A stretch of DNA of 64,000 nt from Clostridiales bacterium (GTDB lineage Bacteria; Bacillota; Clostridia; Saccharofermentanales; Saccharofermentanaceae): the NCBI GenBank assembly GCA_017527865.1, contig JAFXPN010000013.1, positions 1-64,000 of the forward strand. Direction: 5' to 3'. The notes under the pieces were generated by a model, which did no database searches, was not told where the DNA came from, and was given only the letters and a program-made list of their open reading frames with translations. The stretch's first letter is position 1, and the number at the start of each line of letters is the position of its first letter. Below are positions 16,733 through 24,126 of this stretch, in pieces. A program made the position numbers and the translations under genes.

Positions 16733-17464
16733 ATGGTTATCGATCCCGTACTTGTCACAAAGCTTAAGGAGAACGCTGACAGGGTGCGTGCAAACATAGC
16801 GGATGCATGCGGTCAGGCGGGACGCGATCCGTCCGGTGTAACGCTTGTAGGCGTATCCAAGGTCTTTCCCGCCGAGTATGCTGCTGCCGCGGTTATGGGC
16901 GGTCTTAATGACCTGGGCGAGAACCGTGTGCAGGAACTGGTTCCCAAGATCGAATGCCTTGCCGTGAATAAACTTGATCCGCACTGGCATCTCATCGGCA
17001 CACTTCAAAAGAATAAAGTCAAGTACATAACGGGGAAGACATATCTGATCCATTCCGTTGATTCAGTTGAGCTCGCTTCCGAGATAGCGCGGCGTTCTGT
17101 CGCATCCGGCATCGTAACGGATATCCTCCTTCAGGGCAATATATCAGGGGAGCAGAGCAAGCACGGTTTCGCGCCTGATGATCTTCCGGGCGCGGTCATG
17201 ACCGTATGCGGCATGGAAGGCGTGCGTTTAAGGGGACTTATGACGATGGCGCCGATAGAGCATGCGGAGGGTGAGGCCAGACCCGTATTCGAGAAAACAC
17301 GGGTGCTTTTCGAAAAGCTTAAGTCCGAGGTCAGCGACCCTCTTTGCTGGAATGTTCTCTCTATGGGCATGAGCGGGGATTATAAGGAAGCCATACTCGA
17401 GGGGAGCACCTGTGTCCGCATCGGAACCGCGATATTCGGTGACAGAACTGCCTTAAAGAATTGA
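16733..17464 (+). CDS. YggS/PLPBP-family PLP homeostasis protein
   Basis: This 243-residue single-domain alanine-racemase-like barrel has VGVSKVFP (the PLP lysine), LGENRVQEL, PHWHLIGTLQKNKVKYI, IHSVDS, GLMTMAP and the end LSMGMSGDYKEAI with GSTCVRIGTAIFG. All canonical YggS motifs are present. It binds PLP and maintains B6 and amino-acid balance without known catalysis. It starts directly after the stop of the HlyD-like gene. In Firmicutes it is regularly next to sepF, as here. Confidence 0.95.
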   Translation: MVIDPVLVTKLKENADRVRANIADACGQAGRDPSGVTLVGVSKVFPAEYAAAAVMGGLNDLGENRVQELVPKIECLAVNKLDPHWHLIGTLQKNKVKYITGKTYLIHSVDSVELASEIARRSVASGIVTDILLQGNISGEQSKHGFAPDDLPGAVMTVCGMEGVRLRGLMTMAPIEHAEGEARPVFEKTRVLFEKLKSEVSDPLCWNVLSMGMSGDYKEAILEGSTCVRIGTAIFGDRTALKN

Positions 17465-17477
17465 TTTTCATTTCAAA

Positions 17478-17506
17478 TGTAACAGCGCGCAAGTGGTAAT
17501 GTTACA
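17478..17506 (+). repeat. Inverted repeat in front of the sepF promoter
   Basis: TGTAACA (17478-17484) and TGTTACA (17500-17506) form a perfect 7-base dyad with a 15-base spacer, about 50 bases upstream of the sepF -35 element. It could be a regulator site or the 3' hairpin of the yggS transcript; it lacks a T-run. Confidence 0.45.
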
Positions 17507-17553
17507 GCGAAGTTTCTTTGTTTTTCCGTTGATTTACAGATCATCAAAACTTC

Positions 17554-17582
17554 TTGCGACCATGATTTTCAATTAGTATTAT
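17554..17582 (+). promoter_or_regulatory. sepF promoter
   Basis: TTGCGA (17554-17559) and TATTAT (17577-17582) are 17 bases apart. The transcript would carry a leader of about 60 bases ending in TTGGAGGAA, a strong ribosome site. Confidence 0.65.
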
Positions 17583-17648
17583 ACGCTCATACTTTTTCTG
17601 CCACGCGGGTTTTGTGGTGATAAATAAAAAATTGGAGGAACGAAAAGT

Positions 17649-18146
17649 ATGGGCAAGTTTTCCGAATTCATGAAAAAGTTTTATGATTACGAGGAAGTTG
17701 ACGAAGGCAATGAGTATAACACTTATGATGTAGGCGAATACGAGGACGCAGGCGAGTCCGAGTATGATGCATATGATTCTTTCCAGGAGGAGATCCCTTA
17801 TGCTCAGCCTGAGACACAGACTTACATTCAGCAGCCCGTTGCTGCTACAACACCCGTAAGATCTGCTTCCACAGCGACAGTCGTAATGCTTTCACCTTAT
17901 GATATCAGAACTTCCCAGATCGTTTGCGATCACATCCGCGAAGGTCATATCGTTATCTGCAATCTTACACCCAATGCAAATAACCAGCGTGTAGTCGACT
18001 ATATCTCCGGTGCTGTTTACTCCCTTGACGGCAAGATCGAACCCACACCCGTTAAGACAACATTCGTCTGCACACCCAGACTTGTTGAGCTCATCGTTGA
18101 CAACGGCGCTGCAGAAGAAGGTGCTTCCAAGGTATCTGCTCTCTGA
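17649..18146 (+). CDS. sepF: Cell division protein SepF
   Basis: The 165-residue protein has an N-terminal amphipathic stretch (GKFSEFMKKFYDY) that anchors it to the membrane, an acidic and Gln/Pro-rich linker (about 17-75), and a C-terminal SepF domain with VVMLSPYDIRTSQIVCDHIR, VVDYISGAVYSLDGKI and FVCTPR. SepF bundles and tethers FtsZ at the division site. It has its own promoter, a strong GGAGG site and biased codons (AGA, ACA, GCT, AAG), as expected for a well-expressed protein, and it ends at a strong terminator. The upstream yggS supports the call. Confidence 0.95.
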   Translation: MGKFSEFMKKFYDYEEVDEGNEYNTYDVGEYEDAGESEYDAYDSFQEEIPYAQPETQTYIQQPVAATTPVRSASTATVVMLSPYDIRTSQIVCDHIREGHIVICNLTPNANNQRVVDYISGAVYSLDGKIEPTPVKTTFVCTPRLVELIVDNGAAEEGASKVSAL

Positions 18147-18172
18147 TATAAGGAAAAATCCAGTGATTTACG

Positions 18173-18200
18173 GACCGGGATGCAAACTCCCGGTCTTTTT
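18173..18200 (+). terminator. Rho-independent terminator after sepF
   Basis: GACCGGGA and TCCCGGTC form a perfect 8-bp stem with a 7-base loop, followed by TTTTT. Confidence 0.92.
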
Positions 18201-18237
18201 ATGTTAGAATAGATTATCTTAACATTGCGAGGTCTCA

Positions 18238-18858
18238 ATGAAGGATCAGGACAGAGAGTATGTATTTGCCGGGATAAACCGGATCTGCCAATCATTGATC
18301 TCCGAAGCGGAGGTCCTTTGCGAATTGATAGACGATGCAGGTGTATTCGATTCCGTTTCCCGACGCATAGCTTCTTTGGAAGATGAGGCTGATGATGTTA
18401 AGCATGAACTGAACTATTACTATCAGGAGAACAAGCTGTTTAAGGATCAGGAGGCTATGCTCCTTCTCGATCTGGCCGGTGCCGTTGAAGACTGTACGGA
18501 TCTGGTCGATGATGTGTGTAAGACCTTTATCAGACTCAATATCACCGAGATCAAGGACAGCGTCGTATCGTGCTTTATAAGTGTCGGGACAGGCGCTGTC
18601 AAGATGACTGAACTTATGAACAGCGTTCGCCACAGGAATAAGGCCGATACACCCGTTAAAGACATCATAGAGCTCGATCATTATAAAGTCGAATACCGGA
18701 AGATCTATAATCTCAATATGAAGAGACTTTATGTCGACGGGGCGGATCCGCTGGAAGTCATGAGATGGACCGCGGTATATGATTCGTTTATGGAGCTTTT
18801 CGATGCGTATGAGCATGTGGCCGAGTCCTGCGGAAAGTATTGCATATTTTCCATCTGA
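18238..18858 (+). CDS. DUF47/PhoU-like protein
   Basis: This 206-residue all-helical protein resembles DUF47 (TIGR00153) PhoU-like proteins: SRRIASLEDEADDVKHEL carries the metal-binding ExxxD pattern of the first repeat, and LLLDLAGAVEDCTDLVDDV the second. DUF47 proteins usually accompany a Pit-type phosphate transporter, but none is encoded here. The start lies close to a GAGGT site. It is followed by a cytidine-deaminase-like gene 18 bases away. The regulatory role is inferred from the family. Confidence 0.75.
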   Translation: MKDQDREYVFAGINRICQSLISEAEVLCELIDDAGVFDSVSRRIASLEDEADDVKHELNYYYQENKLFKDQEAMLLLDLAGAVEDCTDLVDDVCKTFIRLNITEIKDSVVSCFISVGTGAVKMTELMNSVRHRNKADTPVKDIIELDHYKVEYRKIYNLNMKRLYVDGADPLEVMRWTAVYDSFMELFDAYEHVAESCGKYCIFSI

Positions 18859-18876
18859 CCTTTTTGAGGGTGCTTT

Positions 18877-19302
18877 GTGAGAAGATTTGAAGTCACAGAA
18901 GAAGATAAGAACCTGATCGCCGAGGCGTATTCGGCGTTGGAGAAGGCGCGCGTTCCCGGTAATTTCTTCCATACTGTAGGGTGCTGTCTGAAGGCGAAGG
19001 ACGGCACTTTATATCACGGCGTCAATTGTGACTGCATACACGGTTCATGTGCCGAATTTATTGCTGTGGGCGCGGCAGTTTCCGACGGCTGTCATGAGTT
19101 CGATACGATAGTGTCGGTCCATCCTGACGGCCCTGCAGGGCTTTTCTCTCCGTGCGGAAACTGCAGACAGATGCTCATGGAGTATTCGCCTGACATCAAG
19201 GTTATACTTGCAGATGAGAATAACGAGATCATAAAGACTACCGTGAGCGAACTTCTGCCGCTCGCGTGGACGAGACTTCCTACCGGCGATCTGATGCACT
19301 GA
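18877..19302 (+). CDS. Cytidine-deaminase-like protein
   Basis: The 141-residue zinc deaminase carries HGSCAEFIAVGAA (the zinc cysteine and the catalytic glutamate) and SPCGNCRQMLMEYSPD (PCxxC). This is the cytidine/blasticidin-S deaminase fold. The sequence is closer to the small antibiotic or nucleoside deaminase-like group than to a classic Cdd, so the substrate is uncertain. The GTG at 18877 is chosen because GAGGG lies 6 bases upstream. Confidence 0.82.
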   Translation: MRRFEVTEEDKNLIAEAYSALEKARVPGNFFHTVGCCLKAKDGTLYHGVNCDCIHGSCAEFIAVGAAVSDGCHEFDTIVSVHPDGPAGLFSPCGNCRQMLMEYSPDIKVILADENNEIIKTTVSELLPLAWTRLPTGDLMH

Positions 19303-19419
19303 TCGTCTCCTTTGGAATCTCTGTAAGACTTCGGATAAATGCGCATGAAGATGCGCACGTTCACACCTTTTCGGTGAAAATGCAGGCGCGAAATCACTGA
19401 TATACTACGCATATCAGAT

Positions 19420-19446
19420 AATCGTGTTCTTTCACAGAACACGATT
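19420..19446 (+). repeat. Perfect hairpin between the deaminase and zinc-ribbon genes
   Basis: AATCGTGTTCT and AGAACACGATT form an 11-bp perfect stem with a 5-base loop. A second weaker dyad, AATGAT with ATTAATCATT, follows at about 19447-19468. There is no T-run after the first stem, so it may be a processed 3' end, an operator or a leader structure rather than a plain terminator. It ends about 40 bases before the next start. Confidence 0.6.
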
Positions 19447-19487
19447 AATGATGCTTTGATTAATCATTTTCAGTGAGAGGTGTCGGA

Positions 19488-20414
19488 ATGAAGATCAAGA
19501 GCGTGACCTGTCCTAATTGCGGATCTTACCTTAAAGCGGAAGAATATGAAACCAGAGTCAAATGCGAATTTTGCGGTTCGCTGGTAATTGTAGAGGACTC
19601 AAGGAGTGAAGGCTATAACTACGAGATGGGTTCGGAACAGGCTAAACTTGATTCCGCAAAGAAACTGGCTTCAGATGTAAATGATCTTATCGGACCTTAC
19701 TGTCATTATGAGCAGACACGCGCTGCGAAAACCGGGTGGGAAAATAAGATATCTTCTTCGACTAACAGCATCAATTTCTATGAGAATAACGGAAAGACGG
19801 TTATATATATTGCCTGCGGGTTCTTTGCTCTTATGATGCTGATAGTCTCTGTCAGTAACAGATTAAGCATCCCTCTGTTCCTTTTGATGGGAGCTATATC
19901 AGTATTATCTTTTCCTCTTATGGCATATATCTTTCTCGGAAATCTCAAAACGGCAAAAAAGAATCTTGCCGTGGCTTCTGAGAATGCGAAGACAGAGGAT
20001 AATAAGCTTAAGGAATATGACCGTATCATAGATGAGCACAGATCAGTGAATCTTGCGCCTAAATACCGCAATGAAGAAGCAATGATCTTTATCAGGGATC
20101 ATCTGCTGAGCCGTGAAGCGATCAATATGGAGCAGGCTGTGACGCAGTATGAGAGTTATCTTAAACAACAGGAGATAATAAGGCTGCAGCAGCAAACGAT
20201 AAATCTGCAGCAGCAACAGCTTAATAACAAATCGACACAGCAAAGGACGGGAACTGTCTTATCAGGACCGGTCGGCGGGAGAAGGGTCGGTAACGGTACA
20301 CCGATGCAGGGACACAGCCTGATCCTTCATATCTGCCTGCTGCTGTTCTGCGGGGTCGGTTTGATAACCATTCCTTACATAACGCTGAGCAAAAATCACT
20401 ATTGGCATATTTGA
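19488..20414 (+). CDS. Zinc-ribbon membrane protein
   Basis: The 308-residue protein starts with a four-cysteine zinc ribbon (CPNCGSYLKAEEY, CEFCGS), then a helical region, two membrane helices (about 105-155, VIYIACGFFALMMLIVSV and LLMGAISVLSFPLMAYIF), a coiled and very Gln-rich stretch (QQEIIRLQQQTINLQQQQ) and a last membrane helix at the C-terminus. No enzyme motif is visible. The ATG at 19488 is preferred to the GTG at 19473 because GAGAGGTG lies 6 bases upstream. It is followed by the Ltp-like gene, with which it is probably co-transcribed. Function unknown. Confidence 0.7.
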   Translation: MKIKSVTCPNCGSYLKAEEYETRVKCEFCGSLVIVEDSRSEGYNYEMGSEQAKLDSAKKLASDVNDLIGPYCHYEQTRAAKTGWENKISSSTNSINFYENNGKTVIYIACGFFALMMLIVSVSNRLSIPLFLLMGAISVLSFPLMAYIFLGNLKTAKKNLAVASENAKTEDNKLKEYDRIIDEHRSVNLAPKYRNEEAMIFIRDHLLSREAINMEQAVTQYESYLKQQEIIRLQQQTINLQQQQLNNKSTQQRTGTVLSGPVGGRRVGNGTPMQGHSLILHICLLLFCGVGLITIPYITLSKNHYWHI

Positions 20415-20427
20415 GGAGACCTGACTG

Positions 20428-21108
20428 ATGGAAAATAATAACTCTAATGAAAATAAGACAGTGATCGAGTACCTAGGCGGCAAAAAACTCTTCCTGATCA
20501 TTGCGGGGATAATAATGGGTGTATTCCTGATATCATCCATAGTTACGGCAGTGACCAAGCCTAAGGTCAGCGGGACCGCGGCGACCGCCGCATCTTCCCC
20601 TGCATCCGAACAGGCGGCAACAAGTTCGGAAGAAACTGCAGTTCAGACTGCTGCCGAGACGGCCGCAGAAACCGAACAGACGGAATCTGAAACGGCTGAA
20701 CAGTCAGAAACCGAATTAACTGAAGGATCGGACGGTGATAATGAACCGGAAGAAACAGAGACCGGAGAAACAGATGAGTCCGAACAGACTGAATCAGAGC
20801 AGCCGGAAAACAACGGTTCTGCCACGAGAGGTCAGCTGAATGCCGAAGCTTCCGCCGAACTGTACCTTACGATCATGCCGTTCTCGGAAAGCGGTCTCAG
20901 GGAACAATTGGATTTTGACGGATATGATGCTTCTGAGATCGATTATGCGATCGCGAATTGCGGAGCTGATTGGAATGAGCAGGCAGCCCGACAAGCGAGG
21001 ATATACAGCATCGGAGTGTTGTCGCGGTCTGAGATGATCGAATGGCTGGAGGATGACGGATTCACGGCCGAACAGGCTGAATACGGTGCCACTGAGGCGG
21101 GGTATTGA
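20428..21108 (+). CDS. Membrane-anchored Ltp-like repeat protein
   Basis: The 226-residue protein has an N-terminal membrane anchor (LFLIIAGIIMGVFLISSIV, no lipobox), a long Glu/Thr/Ser/Ala linker (about 55-130) and two short Ltp-type (PF07553) repeats at the C-terminus: FSESGLREQLDFDGYDASEI with YAIANCGADWNEQAARQA, then LSRSEMIEWLEDDGFTAEQA. Ltp repeats occur in surface lipoproteins, including the phage TP-J34 superinfection-exclusion protein, and in many host proteins of unknown role. Here it is the second gene after a zinc-ribbon membrane protein. Confidence 0.8.
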   Translation: MENNNSNENKTVIEYLGGKKLFLIIAGIIMGVFLISSIVTAVTKPKVSGTAATAASSPASEQAATSSEETAVQTAAETAAETEQTESETAEQSETELTEGSDGDNEPEETETGETDESEQTESEQPENNGSATRGQLNAEASAELYLTIMPFSESGLREQLDFDGYDASEIDYAIANCGADWNEQAARQARIYSIGVLSRSEMIEWLEDDGFTAEQAEYGATEAGY

Positions 21109-21138
21109 TACATTCGGGACATACCGGCGGCAGGTTGG

Positions 21139-21185
21139 TTGACAAAGGCTGATCCTGACTCTATTATATAATGGCAATTATATAA
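21139..21185 (+). promoter_or_regulatory. Promoter with overlapping TetR-type operator
   Basis: TTGACA (21139-21144), 17 bases, and TATTAT (21162-21167) form a strong promoter. A perfect palindrome TTATATAAT-ggca-ATTATATAA (21164-21185) covers the -10 element and the start of transcription, 27 bases before the TetR start codon. The arrangement is that of an autoregulated TetR operator; the binding itself is inferred. Confidence 0.75.
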
Positions 21186-21211
21186 ATGCACTAATATAAT
21201 GGAGTGTGAGA

Positions 21212-21793
21212 ATGGCGCGTAAGACTACTGTCGGCAAAGACGTTATCCTTGAAGCGGCACTGCAGATGCTGATCGCAGACGGATACGAATCCATTAATAT
21301 AAGGACACTTGCGGAGAAGATCGGCTGCTCGTCGCAGCCGCTGGTGTGGCATTTCGATAATATGGAAGGGCTGCGCAAGGCCCTCGCAGTCTACGCAAGA
21401 GAATATGCCGTAAGCAAGGCTGATCCCGGAAAGAGGGAAGGGGCGGATGCATTCGAGTATATGGGCAGATCATATATAAGAATGGCTATGAAGGAGCCGA
21501 ATCTGTTTAAGTTCCTGTATCTTGGCGGTTGTCCTCTTGATAAGCCGTTATCGCTTAATGATATCTCGAGTGAAGCTGATTCTGCGGCGATGATAGGAAG
21601 TATCAGTGCACAGACGGGTCTTGCTCCTGATAGGGTTATAAAGGTGATTCAGGATACGATAATGTATTCGCATGGCATCGCGACGATGATCGCGACTGGT
21701 GTTTTTAAAGCGTCTGAAAAGCAGGTTATGGCGATGATCAAGAGTGCGTCAGAAGCTTTCGTTCATCAGCAGAAAGCAGGTTTAAATGGATAA
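21212..21793 (+). CDS. TetR/AcrR-family transcriptional regulator
   Basis: This 193-residue repressor has the N-terminal helix-turn-helix ILEAALQMLIADGYESINIR followed by TLAEKIGCSSQPLVWHFDNM (recognition helix, with Trp-His-Phe where Tyr-His-Tyr is common). The C-terminal ligand domain is of the WHG or related type. The ATG at 21212 is preferred over the GTG at 21206 because GGAG lies 7 bases upstream. It overlaps the CPBP-like gene by 8 bases, so it most likely controls that membrane protein and itself. The ligand is unknown. Confidence 0.9.
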   Translation: MARKTTVGKDVILEAALQMLIADGYESINIRTLAEKIGCSSQPLVWHFDNMEGLRKALAVYAREYAVSKADPGKREGADAFEYMGRSYIRMAMKEPNLFKFLYLGGCPLDKPLSLNDISSEADSAAMIGSISAQTGLAPDRVIKVIQDTIMYSHGIATMIATGVFKASEKQVMAMIKSASEAFVHQQKAGLNG

Positions 21794-22505
21794 GAATAAG
21801 ATGCCTTGGCTGCTGCCCGTACGTTCTGTATTATTTCTGCTTATATTTGTTATCGGTGCTGCGGTGACGGGCAAAGCTGTAGAGGATATAACGAATTGGT
21901 GGACGGTTGTTGTTACTGTTGTAAATGTGATAACTATCTCTTTGCTTGTTATTACTGCCAAGCGAAGCGGCGTGACTTATAAGGAACTCATTAACTATAA
22001 GAGGGGCGTTACCCGTGTACGTGGGGTGATCGGCATGATCGTTATCGTTTTTCTCTTGGGCATGGGCTGCATGTACCTTACGGCTTTCCTGCTGTACGGG
22101 ACCGTAATGCCTGAACCCGCGGTGAAGATGGCGGCTCCGATTCCTGCAGTACTTGCGGTGATCAACTTCCTGCTGTTTCCGCTGACTGTGCCTTTTGCAG
22201 AGGACGGACTGTACTTAGGTTACGGCGTGAACCGGATCAGGAACGATAAGCTCGCGGTTATAATTCCTGCATTCTTCTTCGCTGTGCAGCACTGCTTCAT
22301 TCCTGTGTTCTTTGATGTGAGGTACATACTGTACAGATTCTTCTCGTTCCTGCCGCTGACGCTCGTGCTGTGCCGGCATTACCGTAAGCACAGGAATCCG
22401 CTGCCTGTCATGATCGGACACGGTCTGATCGACATGAGCATGTCGGTGATGGTGCTCGTGATGTCTTTAAGTCCCGCTCTGTACGAATCAATGATTAACG
22501 CATAA
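21786..22505 (+). CDS. CPBP-family membrane protein with degenerate motif 1
   Basis: The 239-residue protein has about seven membrane segments and resembles CPBP (Abi/Rce1-like) intramembrane proteases: AVQHCFIPVFF corresponds to motif 2 (FxxxH) and IGHGLIDM to the motif 3 histidine. Motif 1, normally EExxxR, reads AEDGLYLGYG, so the second glutamate is Asp and the arginine is lost. It may be catalytically weak or inactive. Some CPBP proteins give self-immunity to bacteriocins, but no such genes are near. It is co-transcribed with the TetR gene. Confidence 0.75.
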   Translation: MDKNKMPWLLPVRSVLFLLIFVIGAAVTGKAVEDITNWWTVVVTVVNVITISLLVITAKRSGVTYKELINYKRGVTRVRGVIGMIVIVFLLGMGCMYLTAFLLYGTVMPEPAVKMAAPIPAVLAVINFLLFPLTVPFAEDGLYLGYGVNRIRNDKLAVIIPAFFFAVQHCFIPVFFDVRYILYRFFSFLPLTLVLCRHYRKHRNPLPVMIGHGLIDMSMSVMVLVMSLSPALYESMINA

Positions 22506-22535
22506 TTAACATAGGTCAATGCTATGGACTCCCCG

Positions 22536-22559
22536 CTTCTGTTATATTAACAACAGAAG
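22536..22559 (+). promoter_or_regulatory. Palindrome upstream of the Crp/Fnr gene
   Basis: CTTCTGTT (22536-22543) and AACAGAAG (22552-22559) form a perfect 8-base dyad around ATATTAAC. A TATATT-like -10 lies inside the spacer. The ATG of the Crp/Fnr gene is 17 bases further on, so this fits an autoregulatory operator; no clear -35 is visible. Confidence 0.55.
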
Positions 22560-22575
22560 ATAAATGGAGGCCGAT

Positions 22576-23172
22576 ATGGACAAAGCGTATCTTATTCAGC
22601 AGTTGTCTGAACTTGCCGGATCTTATGAGCTCGATGTACCTGAGCAGATACTCGATCAGGTCATCAGCATCTCTAAGTTTAAAGTCTATAACAAAGGCGA
22701 TGTACTCGCGCGTATAGGCGAGCCTTCAACGTATGCCGGTATCGTTATGAACGGCGTTGCAAGGTGTTTCTATGTCGACGGCGACGGGAATGATGTGACG
22801 AGGTTTTTCGCTGCGGAGGGAAACGCGTGCATGGACGACGGCCTTATAGGTAATCCCGCGTACGCTGCCATGTGGGAGGCACTTGAGGAGACGACGGTGA
22901 TGCTTTTCGATGCGAAGAGAATGAAGGAACTTATCATGTCGTCGGAACAGATTAAGACGATCTGGATAGAGCTGCTCGAGAGCGGGATGCGATACAAGCT
23001 TTACAGGGAGAACGGGTTCCTCGTGGAGAATGCGACAGAGAGGTACTTAAGTTTCCGTAAGCGTTTCCCGAGTCTTATCGGGCGAGTGCCGCAGCAGTAT
23101 ATAGCGACGTATCTCGGGATCAAGCCGGAGTCGCTCAGCAGGATAAAGAATTCACTTAAAGAAGAGTCATAA
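22576..23172 (+). CDS. Crp/Fnr-family transcriptional regulator
   Basis: The 198-residue protein has a cyclic-nucleotide-binding-like beta barrel (about 30-120, FKVYNKGDVLARIGEPSTYA, GIVMNGVARCFYVDGDGND) and a C-terminal DNA-binding domain (VPQQYIATYLGIKPESLSRI). The cAMP phosphate-binding arginine motif is not evident and there are no N-terminal cysteine clusters, so it is neither a classic CRP nor an Fnr oxygen sensor. GGAGG 5 bases upstream decides the start at 22576 over 22564. The aldo/keto reductase gene follows 10 bases later and is the probable target. Confidence 0.88.
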   Translation: MDKAYLIQQLSELAGSYELDVPEQILDQVISISKFKVYNKGDVLARIGEPSTYAGIVMNGVARCFYVDGDGNDVTRFFAAEGNACMDDGLIGNPAYAAMWEALEETTVMLFDAKRMKELIMSSEQIKTIWIELLESGMRYKLYRENGFLVENATERYLSFRKRFPSLIGRVPQQYIATYLGIKPESLSRIKNSLKEES

Positions 23173-23182
23173 GGAGGCAGAT

Positions 23183-24100
23183 ATGAAAGACGTATTGATC
23201 GGTACATGGGCATGGGGTCCCGGAATGAACGGAACCAGGATGGTGTTTGGCAACAAGCAGGATCCGCAGGCTCTTAAGGAGTCATTCGAGGAAGCGGTGA
23301 AGCTCGGCTTTCTTAACTGGGACACGGCAGCCGTGTACGGCATGGGTTCGTGTGAGAAGTTCCTGGGCGGACTTATCGCAGGTCACGATGAGATATTTAT
23401 CTCGACCAAGTTTATGCCTTCAAAGAAATATAAGAAGGGTGCTCTCGTGAAGTCGTTTGAAGAGAGTATGTCGCGTCTTGGAAGAACCTATGCCGATCTG
23501 TTCTGGATACATGTTCCGAATGCGCTTGAGCAGAATCTTTCCGAGGCTGTTCCTCTTATGAAGGATGGCAGGATAAAGTCTTTAGGCGTGTCGAATGTTT
23601 CCCTGGCTCACATTAAGCTTGCGCAGGAGATCCTGGCAAAGGAAGGGCTGAAGCTCGGCGCTGTGCAGAATCACTTCAGTATTATCCGTAATGATCAGCA
23701 GCCGATAATCGATTACTGCAATGAGAACGGCATCAAGTACTACGCATACATGGTGCTTGAGCAGGGTGCGCTCGCGGGCCACTACAGCTACGACAATCCG
23801 TTCCCGGCGTTCTCCTTTAGAAGCTTCCTGTTCCCGAGAAAGAACTTTAAGAAGATAGAGGCACTTCTTGCATGCATGCGTGATGTCGCGTCGAAATATA
23901 GCATCGATCCTTCGCAGGTGCCGATCCTGTGGGTAATCGCGAAGGGTGCTAATCCCATAGTAGGTATTACGAAGCCTTCACATGCGAAGAAGCTTGCAGC
24001 TGCGATAGATGTTGAGTTAACGCCTGAAGAGGTTGATATGATTACGAAGGAAGCCGCCGCAACAGGGATCAGACAGCAGGGCAGCTGGGAGCCGCAATGA
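23183..24100 (+). CDS. Aldo/keto reductase
   Basis: This 305-residue NAD(P)H-dependent reductase of the AKR (alpha/beta)8 family has the catalytic tetrad: Asp in LNWDTAAVYG, Tyr in AAVYGMGSCE, Lys in IFISTKFMP and His in LFWIHVPNA. KSLGVSNVSLAHI and PIVGITKPSHAKKL (cofactor phosphate loop) are also present. A strong AAGGAGG precedes the start. It should reduce an aldehyde or ketone and is probably under control of the neighbouring Crp/Fnr protein. Confidence 0.92.
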   Translation: MKDVLIGTWAWGPGMNGTRMVFGNKQDPQALKESFEEAVKLGFLNWDTAAVYGMGSCEKFLGGLIAGHDEIFISTKFMPSKKYKKGALVKSFEESMSRLGRTYADLFWIHVPNALEQNLSEAVPLMKDGRIKSLGVSNVSLAHIKLAQEILAKEGLKLGAVQNHFSIIRNDQQPIIDYCNENGIKYYAYMVLEQGALAGHYSYDNPFPAFSFRSFLFPRKNFKKIEALLACMRDVASKYSIDPSQVPILWVIAKGANPIVGITKPSHAKKLAAAIDVELTPEEVDMITKEAAATGIRQQGSWEPQ

Positions 24101-24126
24101 CGCTTTGCTCGCTCGGGTCCTCGATG

